Of a stretch of DNA of 64,000 nt, positions 1 to 8,669 are shown one piece after another. Origin of the DNA: Micromonospora inositola (GTDB taxonomy: Bacteria; Actinomycetota; Actinomycetes; Mycobacteriales; Micromonosporaceae); the NCBI RefSeq assembly GCF_900090285.1, contig NZ_LT607754.1, positions 6,102,001 to 6,166,000 of the forward strand, given 5' to 3'. Both the position numbers and the translations under genes were made by a program. Position 1 is the stretch's first letter. Each line of letters opens with the position of its first letter. The notes beneath the pieces were generated by a model. The model was not told where the DNA came from, searched no databases, and saw only the letters and a list, made by a program, of their open reading frames with translations.

Positions 1-9
1 AACTCCGAT

Positions 10-31
10 GGCCGCCGGTGATCCGGCGGCC
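10..31. terminator. Perfect inverted repeat, likely terminator of an upstream gene
   Basis: GGCCGCCGG at 10-18 and CCGGCGGCC at 23-31 form a perfect 9-bp stem around a TGAT loop. There is no T run. It lies immediately before the tandem repeats and may end a gene to the left of the window, but that gene is not visible. Confidence 0.35.
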
Positions 32-115
32 ATCGCCGCGTCCGCCGCGGCCGTCCGCGATCGCCGCGTCCGCCGCGGCCGTCCGCGACCGCCGTGGACG
101 CCACGGCCGTTTGCG
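32..115. repeat. Three tandem 28-bp repeats
   Basis: Units at 32-59 and 60-87 are identical (each begins ATCGCCGCG and ends CCGTCCGCG). A third, diverged copy lies at 88-115. Each unit holds internal CG-rich dyads. The array sits about 30 bp before the first small gene. No spacer structure is present, so this is a simple tandem duplication, not CRISPR. Confidence 0.75.
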
Positions 116-142
116 ATCACCGCCCCCGGGTACCGCTGGGGA

Positions 143-403
143 ATGACCGACAACGACAGCCATGTGTGGCGCGACGAGGACCGGACCCCGCTGCGCGAAC
201 TGGACCGGGCGCTCGCCGGGTCGACCATCGACGGGCAGGGCGACGACGTCACCGGCAACGACGCCGGCGAAGAGGCCACCTTCGGGCACGGTCCCGAGGC
301 GGTGGACCGCGGCGCCGGCCCGGAGGCCGAGCGTCGGGAGATGACCGACACGGAGCGGGCGTACCGCCCCTCGACGACGGGACGGACCGGCCCGGACGTC
401 TGA
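143..403 (+). CDS. Small acidic hypothetical protein (86 aa)
   Basis: The frame starts at ATG 143 with a weak purine stretch (GGGGA) just before it. It encodes a hydrophilic protein rich in D, E, G and T, with no membrane segment or known motif. I do not recognise the family. The frame is also open upstream to position 8, but that part is made by the GC-rich tandem repeats and has no good start signal. It converges on the MFS gene, which ends 6 bp downstream. Third-position GC bias supports real coding, but a protein this short could be spurious. Confidence 0.5.
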   Translation: MTDNDSHVWRDEDRTPLRELDRALAGSTIDGQGDDVTGNDAGEEATFGHGPEAVDRGAGPEAERREMTDTERAYRPSTTGRTGPDV

Positions 404-409
404 GTCCGG

Positions 410-1654
410 TCAGGGCCGCCGGGACGCGGCGGCCTGCAGGGCGATCAGGGCCGCCGCGAGCACCACCAGCGCCGGCCCGAGCGTCTGCACCGACGTACGC
501 CCGACCAGCACCCCGATCCCGGCTGGGACCAGTGCGCCGCCCAGGCCGGCCGCCCCGATCTGCAGGCCGATGGTCCGGTCGGCGTGCGCCCGGCCGACCC
601 GCTCGGCGGTGGTGAGGGTCAGCAGCGGGAAGACCGGCGCCGCGGCGAAGGCGACCACCAGCAGCCCGGCCACCGCCACGCAGGCCGGCGCGGGGAGGGC
701 GATCAGCGCCGCCCCGGCGGCCATGCCGAGCAGGCTCCCCCGCAGCACCCGCGCGCTGCCCAGCCGCTCGGCGACCACCCCCTGCACCACCCGGCCGACG
801 AACAGGCTCCCCCAGTAGCCCGAGACGCAGACCCCGGCGACCGCCGGGGCCAGTCCCCGCCCCTCGGTGAGCAGCAGGAACGCCCAGAGCCCGGCGGCCA
901 CCTCGATGGCCACGTAGACCGCGAAGGCGAGCGCGCCGAGCCAGACCGCCGGCAGCCGCAGCGTCTCCCCGATCCGCACCGGCCGGCCGATGTCCGCGCC
1001 CGGCGGCACCGCCCGGGCGTCCGGGCCGGGGAGCACCGCCGGGGCGATCGGGTCGGGCGGCAGCGTCGTGCCGACGCCGGCCGTGGTCCGCTCCCGCCAG
1101 GCGCGCACGGTGAGCGCGAACGCCGCGGCCAGGACGAGCTGGGCCGTCGCGACGATGCCGTACCCCCAGCGCCAGGCCAGGCCGGCGCTGAGCGCACCGG
1201 TCATGATCAGCGGGCCGATCGCGACGCCGAGGCCGAAGAACGCGTGCATCCAGTTCATGTGCCGGGGTCCGAAGGCCCCGGCGGCGTACGCGTTGAGCCC
1301 CGAGTCGATCGCTCCGGAGCCCAGCCCGAGCAGCAGCGCGCACCCGGCCATCAGGGCCAGCGCGGGGGTCAGCGCGTACCCGGAGAGGGCCAGGCCGGCC
1401 AGCAGGGTGCTGCCGGCGAGCAGCCAGCCGACGCCGATCCGGGCCAGGGTGAACCCGGCGAGCACGCTGGAGGTGAGGTAGCCGACGGTCCCCGCGGTGA
1501 GCACCACGCCGACCGCCTCGGTCGGTACGCCGAGGTCGGCCCGGATCGACGGCCAACCCACCCCGATCAGGCCGTCGGGCAGGCCGAGGCTGACGAAGGC
1601 GAGGTAGGCCAGCAGGAGCAGGGACGCCCGGGGCGGGGCGGCGGTGTGCGACAC
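410..1654 (-). CDS. MFS transporter
   Basis: A 414-residue polytopic membrane protein of about 12 hydrophobic helices, the usual length for the major facilitator superfamily. The N-terminal half carries GLGSGAIDSGLNAY and a following HAFFGLG segment, which recall the sugar-type (FucP-like) MFS branch. The substrate cannot be read from the sequence. The central loop (about 185-230) is Pro/Arg-rich and cytosolic in MFS topology. The start is GTG at 1654, with AGGA about 9 nt upstream. It is a single-gene unit; the next gene to the right is divergent. Confidence 0.85.
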   Translation of the reverse strand: MSHTAAPPRASLLLLAYLAFVSLGLPDGLIGVGWPSIRADLGVPTEAVGVVLTAGTVGYLTSSVLAGFTLARIGVGWLLAGSTLLAGLALSGYALTPALALMAGCALLLGLGSGAIDSGLNAYAAGAFGPRHMNWMHAFFGLGVAIGPLIMTGALSAGLAWRWGYGIVATAQLVLAAAFALTVRAWRERTTAGVGTTLPPDPIAPAVLPGPDARAVPPGADIGRPVRIGETLRLPAVWLGALAFAVYVAIEVAAGLWAFLLLTEGRGLAPAVAGVCVSGYWGSLFVGRVVQGVVAERLGSARVLRGSLLGMAAGAALIALPAPACVAVAGLLVVAFAAAPVFPLLTLTTAERVGRAHADRTIGLQIGAAGLGGALVPAGIGVLVGRTSVQTLGPALVVLAAALIALQAAASRRP

Positions 1655-1814
1655 GGTGAGTCATCCTGCCGCCCGGGCGGACCCGTTGAGGGCGACCGCA
1701 AACTCCCCCGAAACGACAAAAAGTGAGGCCCGGACGGCCGAGGAAGCGGACAGGTCAGCCAGAATCGGCCGAACGGGTGACGGCAACCTGGGGGTGCCGC
1801 GTAAGACTTTCGGG

Positions 1815-2027
1815 ATGCAACATGGCTCCGGCATCCTCACCCCACGTCAGCGTCGCCTGGCTTGGCTGGGCTTCCTGCTCGCCGCCGTCCAGGCGCCCGT
1901 CGCCGCGAAACTCGTCTCCGACGACTCCTGGCTGTTCAGCCTCTGCGTCGCGCTGATGGTGGCCACGGTGATCATCGCGGACGACGGCGCCCGGCGCCGG
2001 CCGGCGGGCGCCTCCTCCTCGGACTAG
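1815..2027 (+). CDS. Small two-helix membrane protein (70 aa)
   Basis: The ATG at 1815 is preceded by TAAGAC (1802-1807) and no Shine-Dalgarno, so the mRNA is probably leaderless. The product has a short basic N-terminus, two hydrophobic stretches (about residues 15-34 and 40-56) and a charged C-terminal tail. The frame is open further upstream, but that part is not coding-like. The stop overlaps the stop of the convergent gene by 4 bp. No family recognised; role unknown. Confidence 0.55.
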   Translation: MQHGSGILTPRQRRLAWLGFLLAAVQAPVAAKLVSDDSWLFSLCVALMVATVIIADDGARRRPAGASSSD

Positions 2028-2473
2028 CCCTCCATGCCCGGGCGTGCCTCGTGCCCCGGCCGCCCCGGGGTGCGGCGGCGCTCCTTCATCTCCGCCTCGT
2101 ACAGGTGGCGTCGGCCGTCGACCAGCTCGTCGCGGGCCCGGCGGTCCAGCTCCCGGAACAGGGCGTAGTAGCCGTCGTCGAAGTCCTCGACGATCTGGAA
2201 GGTCCAGCGCCCGCCGATCACGTTGCGCCCGAGCAGGTCCCGGCCGATCCGGTCGGCGATGTCGTCGTGCCCGGCGGACCGGAACAGCTCCACCGCGTCG
2301 TCGAGCATCAGATCGGCATGGCCGATGAGCTGGTGCAGCGAGTAGAGGTGGCCACGGGCCCGCTCGACGGTCTCCAGGGCCTCACTGAGCTTGCCCAGGG
2401 CCTCGACCGTGGTGTCGCTCACGCCGGCCGGGCGCCGGTGCCGCTCGTCGGGTCCGTCCGTGTGCTGTCCCAT
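2024..2473 (-). CDS. Conserved hypothetical protein (149 aa)
   Basis: A soluble, charged, mainly helical protein. The middle part (about residues 25-125) has regular heptad-like hydrophobics and looks like a helical bundle. An aromatic cluster (FDDGYYALF) follows GGRWTFQIVEDF. The ends are Pro/Arg/Gly-rich. It resembles hypothetical proteins common in actinobacteria, but I cannot name a function. It is transcribed alone; the gene at 2639 is divergent, with a 165-bp spacer holding a strong dyad. Confidence 0.65.
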   Translation of the reverse strand: MGQHTDGPDERHRRPAGVSDTTVEALGKLSEALETVERARGHLYSLHQLIGHADLMLDDAVELFRSAGHDDIADRIGRDLLGRNVIGGRWTFQIVEDFDDGYYALFRELDRRARDELVDGRRHLYEAEMKERRRTPGRPGHEARPGMEG

Positions 2474-2571
2474 TCCGTTCCTCCGCGAGGTCGCCTGCGC
2501 CGGTTCGCGCGGTTTCCGTTGTGCCCGGTCCCGGCCGGGTCAATCCCAGCGGAGGAGGGCGGATACCGCCC

Positions 2572-2600
2572 CGGCCGACCGGCACTCAGCCGGTCGGCCG
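2572..2600. repeat. Inverted repeat between divergent genes
   Basis: CGGCCGACCGG (2572-2582) and CCGGTCGGCCG (2590-2600) form a perfect 11-bp stem with a 7-nt loop. It lies in the shared upstream region of the genes starting at 2473 and 2639. It could be an operator, or a hairpin in the leader of either gene. Confidence 0.45.
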
Positions 2601-2638
2601 AGGTCGACCCGGTCACGGCGTGATTAGCCTCGGTTTCC

Positions 2639-3001
2639 ATGCGTGCGCCGAACAACCGGGTCGCGACCCCCTCCGCCGCGGACTCCGCGCGGTCCGCCCT
2701 CATCGCGCTCACCGCCTCGGTCGGCACCGCCGGGCGGGCGGCGGCCGCCGCCCGCCCCGGGCTGCTCGCGCTGGTCGACCAGCACGCCGCCGCCGTCCGG
2801 GACAGCCTGGACGGCGACCGCCGGCCGCTCACGGTCGCCGCGCTCGCCGGGTACGCCGAGGGCGTCCGTTCCGCCGCCCTCGACCACGGCCGGCAGCCGT
2901 CCACCGAACCGATCGACTGGGCGGCGCCGGACTGGCTGCACACCCGCCTGCTGGCGGTCTGCGCCCTGGCCCGCGCGCTGGACCCGCGGCACCTGGCCTG
3001 A
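2639..3001 (+). CDS. DUF6401-like hypothetical protein (120 aa)
   Basis: The ATG at 2639 follows TAGCCT (2625-2630) by 8 nt and lacks a Shine-Dalgarno, suggesting a leaderless transcript. The protein is Ala-rich and soluble. DQHAAAVRD in the middle and WLHTRLLAVCALAR at the C-terminus resemble the DUF6401 family of actinobacteria, which is listed near natural-product genes but has no proven function. That family link is from memory and not tested. A bidirectional hairpin follows the stop. Confidence 0.6.
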   Translation: MRAPNNRVATPSAADSARSALIALTASVGTAGRAAAAARPGLLALVDQHAAAVRDSLDGDRRPLTVAALAGYAEGVRSAALDHGRQPSTEPIDWAAPDWLHTRLLAVCALARALDPRHLA

Positions 3002-3007
3002 TGCGAC

Positions 3008-3042
3008 GGAGGGTGCCCGCGATCGCCCCGCGGACACCCTCC
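3008..3042. terminator. Bidirectional terminator hairpin
   Basis: GGAGGGTG (3008-3015) pairs with CACCCTCC (3035-3042). The stem continues inward, past one mismatch, with CCGCG/CGCGG. It lies between the convergent genes ending at 3001 and 3059, so it can serve both. No T run, as is usual in high-GC actinobacteria. Confidence 0.6.
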
Positions 3043-3058
3043 CCTGCCACCGGCCGGC

Positions 3059-3940
3059 TCAGCCGCCCGGACGGCGGAACTGCTGGGTCTCGTCGCTCAC
3101 GTTCCCGGACCGGGACGCGCCCTGCCCGCCCCGGGCGCCGGACATCGACTCCTGGCCACGGGCCGCCGCCTGGGTCCGCTCCGCAGGGCTCCGGTCGGCC
3201 ATCTGCCGCTCGTAGTCACTGCGCCCGGCACCCTGCGCCTGGCGCTGCTCCCGGATCGCGTGGGACTCCTCCGCGGCCCGGTCCAGCCAACGGTCCCAGC
3301 GGTTCTGCATCGGCTTCACCAGACCACCGCCGACGCCGACGATCAGGATGCCGGCCACCGTGGCGAGCACCGCGATCAGGACCGGCGTGGTCACCGTGGT
3401 GGCGATGCCCACCTGGTTCAGCGCGGCGATCACGCCGAGCGCCAGGATGAAGATCGCCGTCACGTCGGCGATGATCTTGCCGTACGAGAGGCCGCCCAGC
3501 GCGCCGGTGATCAGGTCCCGCACCGCGTTGGCGATGGCGGCGGCGATGACCACGATGACGATCGCCACGAAGGCCCGCGGCAGCCAGGCCACCACGCCCC
3601 GGATCAGGTCGCTGATCGCGTTCGGTCCCCACACCCCGAAGGCGAACTGCAGGGTGAACAGCAGGACGGCGTAGTAGGCCAGTTTGGCCAGGATGTCACT
3701 CGCGTCGTACTTGGTTCTCTCGAGCGCGCGTTTGACGCCGCCCCGTTCAACCCAGCGGTCGAACCCCACCCGTTCAAGTGCCGCGTCCACGATCTTGAGG
3801 ACGGCTCGGGCGATGAGCCAACCCACCACGAGGATCACGATGAACGCGATGGCCCTCGGGATGAAGAGCAGCACCGACCTCCACATGTCGGCCACGGCGG
3901 CACCGATGTCGGCCTGCCCGGCCGCGAGGGTTTTCGGCAT
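3059..3940 (-). CDS. Mechanosensitive-channel-related membrane protein (TM_helix repeat family)
   Basis: A 293-residue protein with a short N-terminal amphipathic part, about five hydrophobic helices (near 24-49, 84-104, 118-142, 157-180 and 183-205) and a Gln/Arg/Gly-rich cytosolic tail from about 210. The layout matches the conserved TM helix repeat proteins related to small MscS channels. I see no typical MscS beta domain, so it may be a channel-like scaffold rather than a full channel. The ATG at 3940 was chosen because AGGAGG lies about 6 nt upstream; the frame is open further upstream without such a signal. Confidence 0.75.
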   Translation of the reverse strand: MPKTLAAGQADIGAAVADMWRSVLLFIPRAIAFIVILVVGWLIARAVLKIVDAALERVGFDRWVERGGVKRALERTKYDASDILAKLAYYAVLLFTLQFAFGVWGPNAISDLIRGVVAWLPRAFVAIVIVVIAAAIANAVRDLITGALGGLSYGKIIADVTAIFILALGVIAALNQVGIATTVTTPVLIAVLATVAGILIVGVGGGLVKPMQNRWDRWLDRAAEESHAIREQRQAQGAGRSDYERQMADRSPAERTQAAARGQESMSGARGGQGASRSGNVSDETQQFRRPGG

Positions 3941-4142
3941 GATGTCCCTCCTGTCGCGTGAACTGCGACGCACGCATACCCGGTCCGCCGGGGGGCACGC
4001 CGCGCCATCGGTGGGGATTTTTCCGACATCTCTCCCGAAAGGTGCCCTGACCTGCCGAAACGCCGGACCGGCCCGGCGCTCGGGGCCCTCCCCCCCACGC
4101 ATGATCGAACCGTCCGCGTCACGCTCCGGATAGGCTGCGGTC

Positions 4143-6281
4143 ATGCCAGGCACGGTCGGGCGAGTCCCCACGCCATCAGCCCCCGTCCCGGGAGCACCTG
4201 CCGGCTCGGGCGCCGGCAGTTCCGGCGCCGCGGCCGCCGTGCTCGCCCATCCCTGGGGCGGCACGTCGCTCGGCGCGCCCGCGGGGTGGGACCCGGCGGT
4301 ACGCGCCGTGGTCGATCTGGTCCTCGCCTCGCCCGTCCCGATGGCCCTGCTCTACGGCGACGACCTGGTGATGCTCTACAACGACGGGTACGCCGAGCTG
4401 ATCGGCGCCCGGCACCCGGAGGCGCTCGGACGGCCGGCCGCGGAGGTCTTCGCGGACGTCTGGCACGAACCGGGCGCCGGGGAGGTGCTCGAACGCGCGT
4501 ACCGGCGGGGTGAGTCCTTCCTCGAGCGGGAGGCGGTGCTGCCGGTCGACCGGGAGCTGGTCGGCGGTGAGCCGGCGGTGTTCACCCGGGGCAACTCTCC
4601 GGTACGGGACAGCGCCGGCCGGATCATCGGCGTGCTCACCGTCGCGGCGCAGACCACCCAGCTCACCCGGCAGTTGCAGAGCCTGAGCGACTTCGCCGCC
4701 GCCCTCTCCGGCACCCTCACCCTCGACGACGTCGCCCGCGTCACCCTCCGGTACGCCATCAACTCGTTCGACGCCGACCGGGTGTCCTTCGCCGTCGACG
4801 AGGGCGGCAACTGGCGGATGGTCCGGCGGATCCGCGGCGAACTGCTGGACGAGGCCGACGAGCGGCTTCCGCCGCTGTGGCGGCGCGCCCCGGCCGAGTC
4901 GCCCGGCCCGGTCGTGGTGACCGCCCGCAGCGGGGTGCCCTTCTACACCAGCGACGGCCAGCCGCTGCGGGAGATCGCGGTGGACCGGCACGACCAGAAG
5001 ATCCGGGCGTTGGCCGCCCTGCCGCTGCGGTCCTCGGTGGTCCGGGGCGCGCTGGCGGTCGGCTACCAGACCCCGCACACCTGGTCCGCGGCGGAGCGGG
5101 CGCTGCTCGCCGCCTCGGCCGAGCTGGTCGGTCAGGCGGCCGAGCGGGCCCGCCGGTTCGAGACCCAGCACGGCACCGCCCAGCTGCTGCAACGCAGCAT
5201 GCTCCCGGAGCAACTGCCCGACCTGCCCCGGCTGCGCATCGCCGCGCGGTACGACCCGGGGGTCGACGGCAACGCCGCCGGCGGCGACTTCTATGACGCC
5301 TTCGTGCTGCCCAGCGGCGCGCTGGGCGTGGTCCTCGGTGACGTGGCCGGGCACGACGTGCAGGCGGCCGCGCGGATGGGACAGGTGCGGGCGGCCCTGC
5401 GGGCGCTCGCCCTCAGCGATCCCCGCCCGGACGCGGTGCTCGGCGGGCTGGACCGGCTGGTGTCCAGCCTGGGCGTCGAGGGCGGGACGCAGGAGCTCTT
5501 CGTGACCGTGGTCTTCGGGGTCGTCGAGGTGGACCGGGAGCGAATCACGCTGGCCAGCGCCGGCCATCCCGCACCGCTGATCCGGCGTTGCTCGCCGACG
5601 GACGAACCCGTCGCCGAGTACGTCGACGTGCCGCCCGGCGCCCCGCTGGGTCTCGGCTGCCAGCCCCGTACGGCCACCGTGCCGTTCCGCCCCGGGGACA
5701 CCCTGCTGCTGTTCAGCGACGGGGTGGTCGAGCGGCGCTGGCAGGACCTGACCGCCGGGCTGGACGGGCTGGCCGCCGCGGTGACCGCCGCCGGCAGCGG
5801 CGACCCCCGAGCGCTCTGCGCGGTGGCCACCGCCGCCGTCCCGGGGGCCACCGAGGACGACGTCGCGGTGCTGGCGGTGGAGCACGCGGTCAAGCCGAGC
5901 CGGTCGGCCAGGATGGAGGTCCCGGCCGAGCCGACCGCGCCGAGCCGGGTGCGGCACTGGATGACCGCCCAGCTCACCGAGTGGCGGGTGCCGGAGGCCG
6001 TGGTGGGCGCCGCGGTGCTCTGCACCAGCGAGCTGACCACCAACGCGTTGCTGCACGCCGGCACCGCCGCCCGGGTGGAGATCGACCTGAGCGCCGAACG
6101 GCTGCTGGTGTCGGTCGCCGACTCGGGCACCCGCGGCACGGTGACCCGGGCGCAGACCGACACGCTGAGCAGCCGGGGACGGGGTCTGGGCCTGATCGAG
6201 GAGCTCAGCGACGCCTGGGGCACCGACCCGACGGTGCGCGGCTCGACCGTCTGGTTCGAGATCCTCATCGCCGCCGGATGA
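4143..6281 (+). CDS. PAS-GAF-SpoIIE phosphatase-HATPase multidomain regulator
   Basis: This 712-residue cytosolic protein joins four modules: a PAS sensor (about 55-170), a GAF domain (about 180-335), a PP2C/SpoIIE-type phosphatase (about 345-580) and a C-terminal anti-sigma-like HATPase (about 590-710). The phosphatase begins after LLQRSMLP and shows GGDFYD and GDVAGHD, the metal-binding aspartates of the family. The ATPase keeps ELTTNALLHA (N box), ADSG (G1) and GRGLGL (G2). Such proteins usually control partner switching by dephosphorylating anti-anti-sigma factors and phosphorylating them with the ATPase. No partner is encoded next to it. The ATG at 4143 lies 6 nt after TAGGCT (4131-4136), so the mRNA is probably leaderless. 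Confidence 0.9.
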   Translation: MPGTVGRVPTPSAPVPGAPAGSGAGSSGAAAAVLAHPWGGTSLGAPAGWDPAVRAVVDLVLASPVPMALLYGDDLVMLYNDGYAELIGARHPEALGRPAAEVFADVWHEPGAGEVLERAYRRGESFLEREAVLPVDRELVGGEPAVFTRGNSPVRDSAGRIIGVLTVAAQTTQLTRQLQSLSDFAAALSGTLTLDDVARVTLRYAINSFDADRVSFAVDEGGNWRMVRRIRGELLDEADERLPPLWRRAPAESPGPVVVTARSGVPFYTSDGQPLREIAVDRHDQKIRALAALPLRSSVVRGALAVGYQTPHTWSAAERALLAASAELVGQAAERARRFETQHGTAQLLQRSMLPEQLPDLPRLRIAARYDPGVDGNAAGGDFYDAFVLPSGALGVVLGDVAGHDVQAAARMGQVRAALRALALSDPRPDAVLGGLDRLVSSLGVEGGTQELFVTVVFGVVEVDRERITLASAGHPAPLIRRCSPTDEPVAEYVDVPPGAPLGLGCQPRTATVPFRPGDTLLLFSDGVVERRWQDLTAGLDGLAAAVTAAGSGDPRALCAVATAAVPGATEDDVAVLAVEHAVKPSRSARMEVPAEPTAPSRVRHWMTAQLTEWRVPEAVVGAAVLCTSELTTNALLHAGTAARVEIDLSAERLLVSVADSGTRGTVTRAQTDTLSSRGRGLGLIEELSDAWGTDPTVRGSTVWFEILIAAG

Positions 6282-6322
6282 GCCGCGCGTCGGCGCTGGC
6301 CGCGGCGGGTAGAAGAGGAGCC

Positions 6323-7000
6323 ATGCCTACCGACAACCGCTGCGGCGTCCTCCTCGACGTGGACGGCACCCTCGTCGACACCACCTACCTGCACACCGTG
6401 AGCTGGTGGGAGGCGCTGCGCCAAGCCGATCACCGGGTCCCCATGGCGTTGATCCACCGCTCGATCGGCATGGGCTCCGACAAGCTTCTCGACCACCTGC
6501 TCGGCCCGGAACGCGACCGGGAGAACGACGGCAAGCTGCGCGACGCGCACGACAGCCTGTACGCCGAGTACTGGGAGCGGCTGGCGCCGCTGCCCGGCGC
6601 GGTGGACCTGCTGCGGGCCTGCGCGGCGCGTGGGCTGCGGGTGGTGCTGGCCACCTCGGCGGCCGAGCACGAGGTGGCCGCGCTGCGCGCCGTTCTCGAC
6701 GCCGACGACGTCATCGACACCATCACCTCCTCGGCCGACGCGGACGAGAGCAAGCCGGCACCGGACATCCTGGTGGCCGCGCTGGAGCAGTCGGTGCTGC
6801 GGGCGGAGCGCGTGGTCTTCGTCGGCGACTCGGTCTGGGACGTCGCCGCGGCCGGCAAGCTGAAGATCCCCTGCATCGGCCTGACCTGCGGCGGCACCAG
6901 CCGCGCCGAGCTGGCCGGCGCGGGCGCCGTGGCGGTCTACGACGACCCGGCCGCCCTGCTGGAGGGCCTCGGCGAGAGCGCCATCGCCGACCTGATCTGA
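6323..7000 (+). CDS. HAD-family hydrolase (phosphatase)
   Basis: A 225-residue haloacid dehalogenase-type phosphatase. Motif I is DVDGT (D12 nucleophile, D14), motif II lies in the ATSAA region, motif III in SKPAPD, and motif IV is VGDSVWD. A helical cap sits between motifs I and II, as in phosphoglycolate/beta-phosphoglucomutase-like enzymes. The substrate is unknown. GAAGAGGAG at 6312-6320 is a clear ribosome site for the ATG at 6323. The gene follows the multidomain phosphatase by 41 bp on the same strand and may be co-transcribed. Confidence 0.85.
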   Translation: MPTDNRCGVLLDVDGTLVDTTYLHTVSWWEALRQADHRVPMALIHRSIGMGSDKLLDHLLGPERDRENDGKLRDAHDSLYAEYWERLAPLPGAVDLLRACAARGLRVVLATSAAEHEVAALRAVLDADDVIDTITSSADADESKPAPDILVAALEQSVLRAERVVFVGDSVWDVAAAGKLKIPCIGLTCGGTSRAELAGAGAVAVYDDPAALLEGLGESAIADLI

Positions 7001-7184
7001 GCCTCGCGCGTCACCCCGGCCGCGCCGCCGAGCCGCACCAGCGGCCCGGCCGGCCGGCGCAGGGCCGGGCTCACACGTGACCGGACCCACCCGGGACAAG
7101 CCGGACACCGAGGCATAGCGGCCGGAAGTACGGGGCACTGGTGACCCCACCTGCCCGCGCCGCGGGTGGCGGGAGGGTGGTGCC

Positions 7185-8480
7185 GTGGAACCGGTGGACG
7201 TCGCGTTCGCGCTGGTGGGGGTGGGCGCGTTGCTGGCAGGGATCCTGCCTCGCGTGCTGGAGCGGCGCCCGCTCTCCATGCCGATCGCCTTCCTCGGCCT
7301 CGGCATGCTGGTCTTCCTGCTCCCGACCGGGTTGCCCACGCCGGACCCGCTGCGGTGGCCCGAACTCACCACCCATCTCACCGAGGTCGGGGTGATCGTG
7401 GCGCTGATGGGCGCCGGGCTGAAGATCGACCGGCCGCTCAGCTGGGCTCGCTGGTCGTCGACCTGGCGGCTGCTGGCCATCGCGATGCCGCTCTGCATCG
7501 CGGCGGTGGCGCTGCTGGGCTGGTGGTGGGCCGGCCTGGTGCCGGCGGCGGCGCTGCTGCTGGGCGCGGCGCTCGCCCCCACCGACCCGGTGCTCGCCGC
7601 CGACGTGCAGGTGGGTGAGCCGACCGACGTGGAGGACTCCGAGGACGAGGTGCGCTTCGCGCTGACCTCGGAGGCGGGGCTGAACGACGGCCTGGCCTTC
7701 CCGTTCGTGTACGCGGCCATCGCGATCGCCACCACCAGCCTCGCCCCGGCGGAGTGGCTGGCGCACTGGTTCACCGTCGACGTGCTCTACAAGCTCGCCG
7801 TCGGCGTGGGGGGTGGCCTGCTCATCGGCTGGCTGCTCGGCAAGCTCTTCTTCCGGGCCCCGAGCGAGCTGCGGCTGGCCCGGCACGCCGAGGGCTTCCT
7901 CGCGCTGGCCGCCACCTTCCTGGCGTACGGGCTGGTGGAGGTGGTCGGCGGGTACGGCTTCCTGGCGGTCTTCGTGGCGGCCCGGGCGATCCGGGCGGCG
8001 GAGCGGACCCACGAGTTCCACTCGGTGCTGCACGACTTCGCCGAGCAGATCGAGCGGCTGCTCACCGTCTTGCTCCTGCTGCTCTTCGGCGGCGCGGTGA
8101 TCGGCGGTCTGCTCGCCCCGCTGACCTGGCCGGCGGCGCTGGTCGGGCTGGCGCTGGTCTTCGTGGTCCGGCCGCTGGTCGGCTGGCTGTCGCTGCGCGG
8201 CGCGCCCGGCCGGCCGGCCGAGCACTGGGTGATCGCGTTCTTCGGCATCCGGGGCGTCGGCTCCTTCTACTACCTGGCGTACGCCACCAGCAGGACCGAC
8301 TTCCCGCAGGCCGAGCTGATCTGGGCCACCGTCGGACTGGTGGTGATCGTCTCGGTGGTGGTGCACGGAATCGCCGCCACCCCGGTCATGCAGCTGCTCG
8401 ACCGGGCGGGCGAGCGCACCCGGGACCCCTCGGAGCGGGGGCGCGCGGAGGAGCCCGCCCTCGGCGGCGCCCGGGGCTGA
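7185..8480 (+). CDS. CPA1-type cation:proton antiporter
   Basis: A 431-residue inner-membrane protein with about 12 helices. The core motif ALAPTDPVLAADV and the following SEAGLNDGLAFPF segment match the ion-binding helices of the CPA1 Na+(K+)/H+ exchangers. The C-terminal tail is short and charged, without RCK or TrkA domains. The start is GTG at 7185, with GGGAGGG at 7171-7177. Roles in pH and salt balance are inferred from the family. A second antiporter of the superfamily is at 32062-33642. Confidence 0.85.
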   Translation: MEPVDVAFALVGVGALLAGILPRVLERRPLSMPIAFLGLGMLVFLLPTGLPTPDPLRWPELTTHLTEVGVIVALMGAGLKIDRPLSWARWSSTWRLLAIAMPLCIAAVALLGWWWAGLVPAAALLLGAALAPTDPVLAADVQVGEPTDVEDSEDEVRFALTSEAGLNDGLAFPFVYAAIAIATTSLAPAEWLAHWFTVDVLYKLAVGVGGGLLIGWLLGKLFFRAPSELRLARHAEGFLALAATFLAYGLVEVVGGYGFLAVFVAARAIRAAERTHEFHSVLHDFAEQIERLLTVLLLLLFGGAVIGGLLAPLTWPAALVGLALVFVVRPLVGWLSLRGAPGRPAEHWVIAFFGIRGVGSFYYLAYATSRTDFPQAELIWATVGLVVIVSVVVHGIAATPVMQLLDRAGERTRDPSERGRAEEPALGGARG

Positions 8481-8486
8481 CCGGGC

Positions 8487-8640
8487 GGCCGAGGGCCGGA
8501 GCCGGCCGGCGCGACCAGCGCTGGCCGGTGACCGCGCGGGTCGCCGCGCCGAGCGCGGGATCGAGCAGGGTGTCGGTCCACTCCCGGGCCAGCCCGGCGG
8601 CCTGCCACCCCTCGGCGACCTGGGCGAAGTCGGATGGTCG
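8487..8640 (-). pseudogene. Possible gene remnant without a start
   Basis: Read leftward, this stretch has strongly GC-biased third positions and gives a protein-like segment containing FAQVAEGWQAAGLAREW and DTLLDPALGAATRAV. There is no usable start codon in frame, and the frame runs leftward into the antisense of the antiporter tail. It is most likely the remains of a deleted gene between the antiporter and the phosphoesterase. No family recognised. Confidence 0.25.
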
Positions 8641-8669
8641 ACGGTGAGCTAGGCGGCGCGGGCAGTGAG

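Noticed and set aside
32..115. CRISPR array
   Set aside because: Units are directly adjacent, without spacers, and only three in number.
5291..7774. Long leftward open frame of 827 codons across the phosphatase, HAD and antiporter genes
   Set aside because: It is antisense to three well-supported genes, has no domain and has a Ser/Arg/Ala-rich composition typical of a GC-rich shadow frame.
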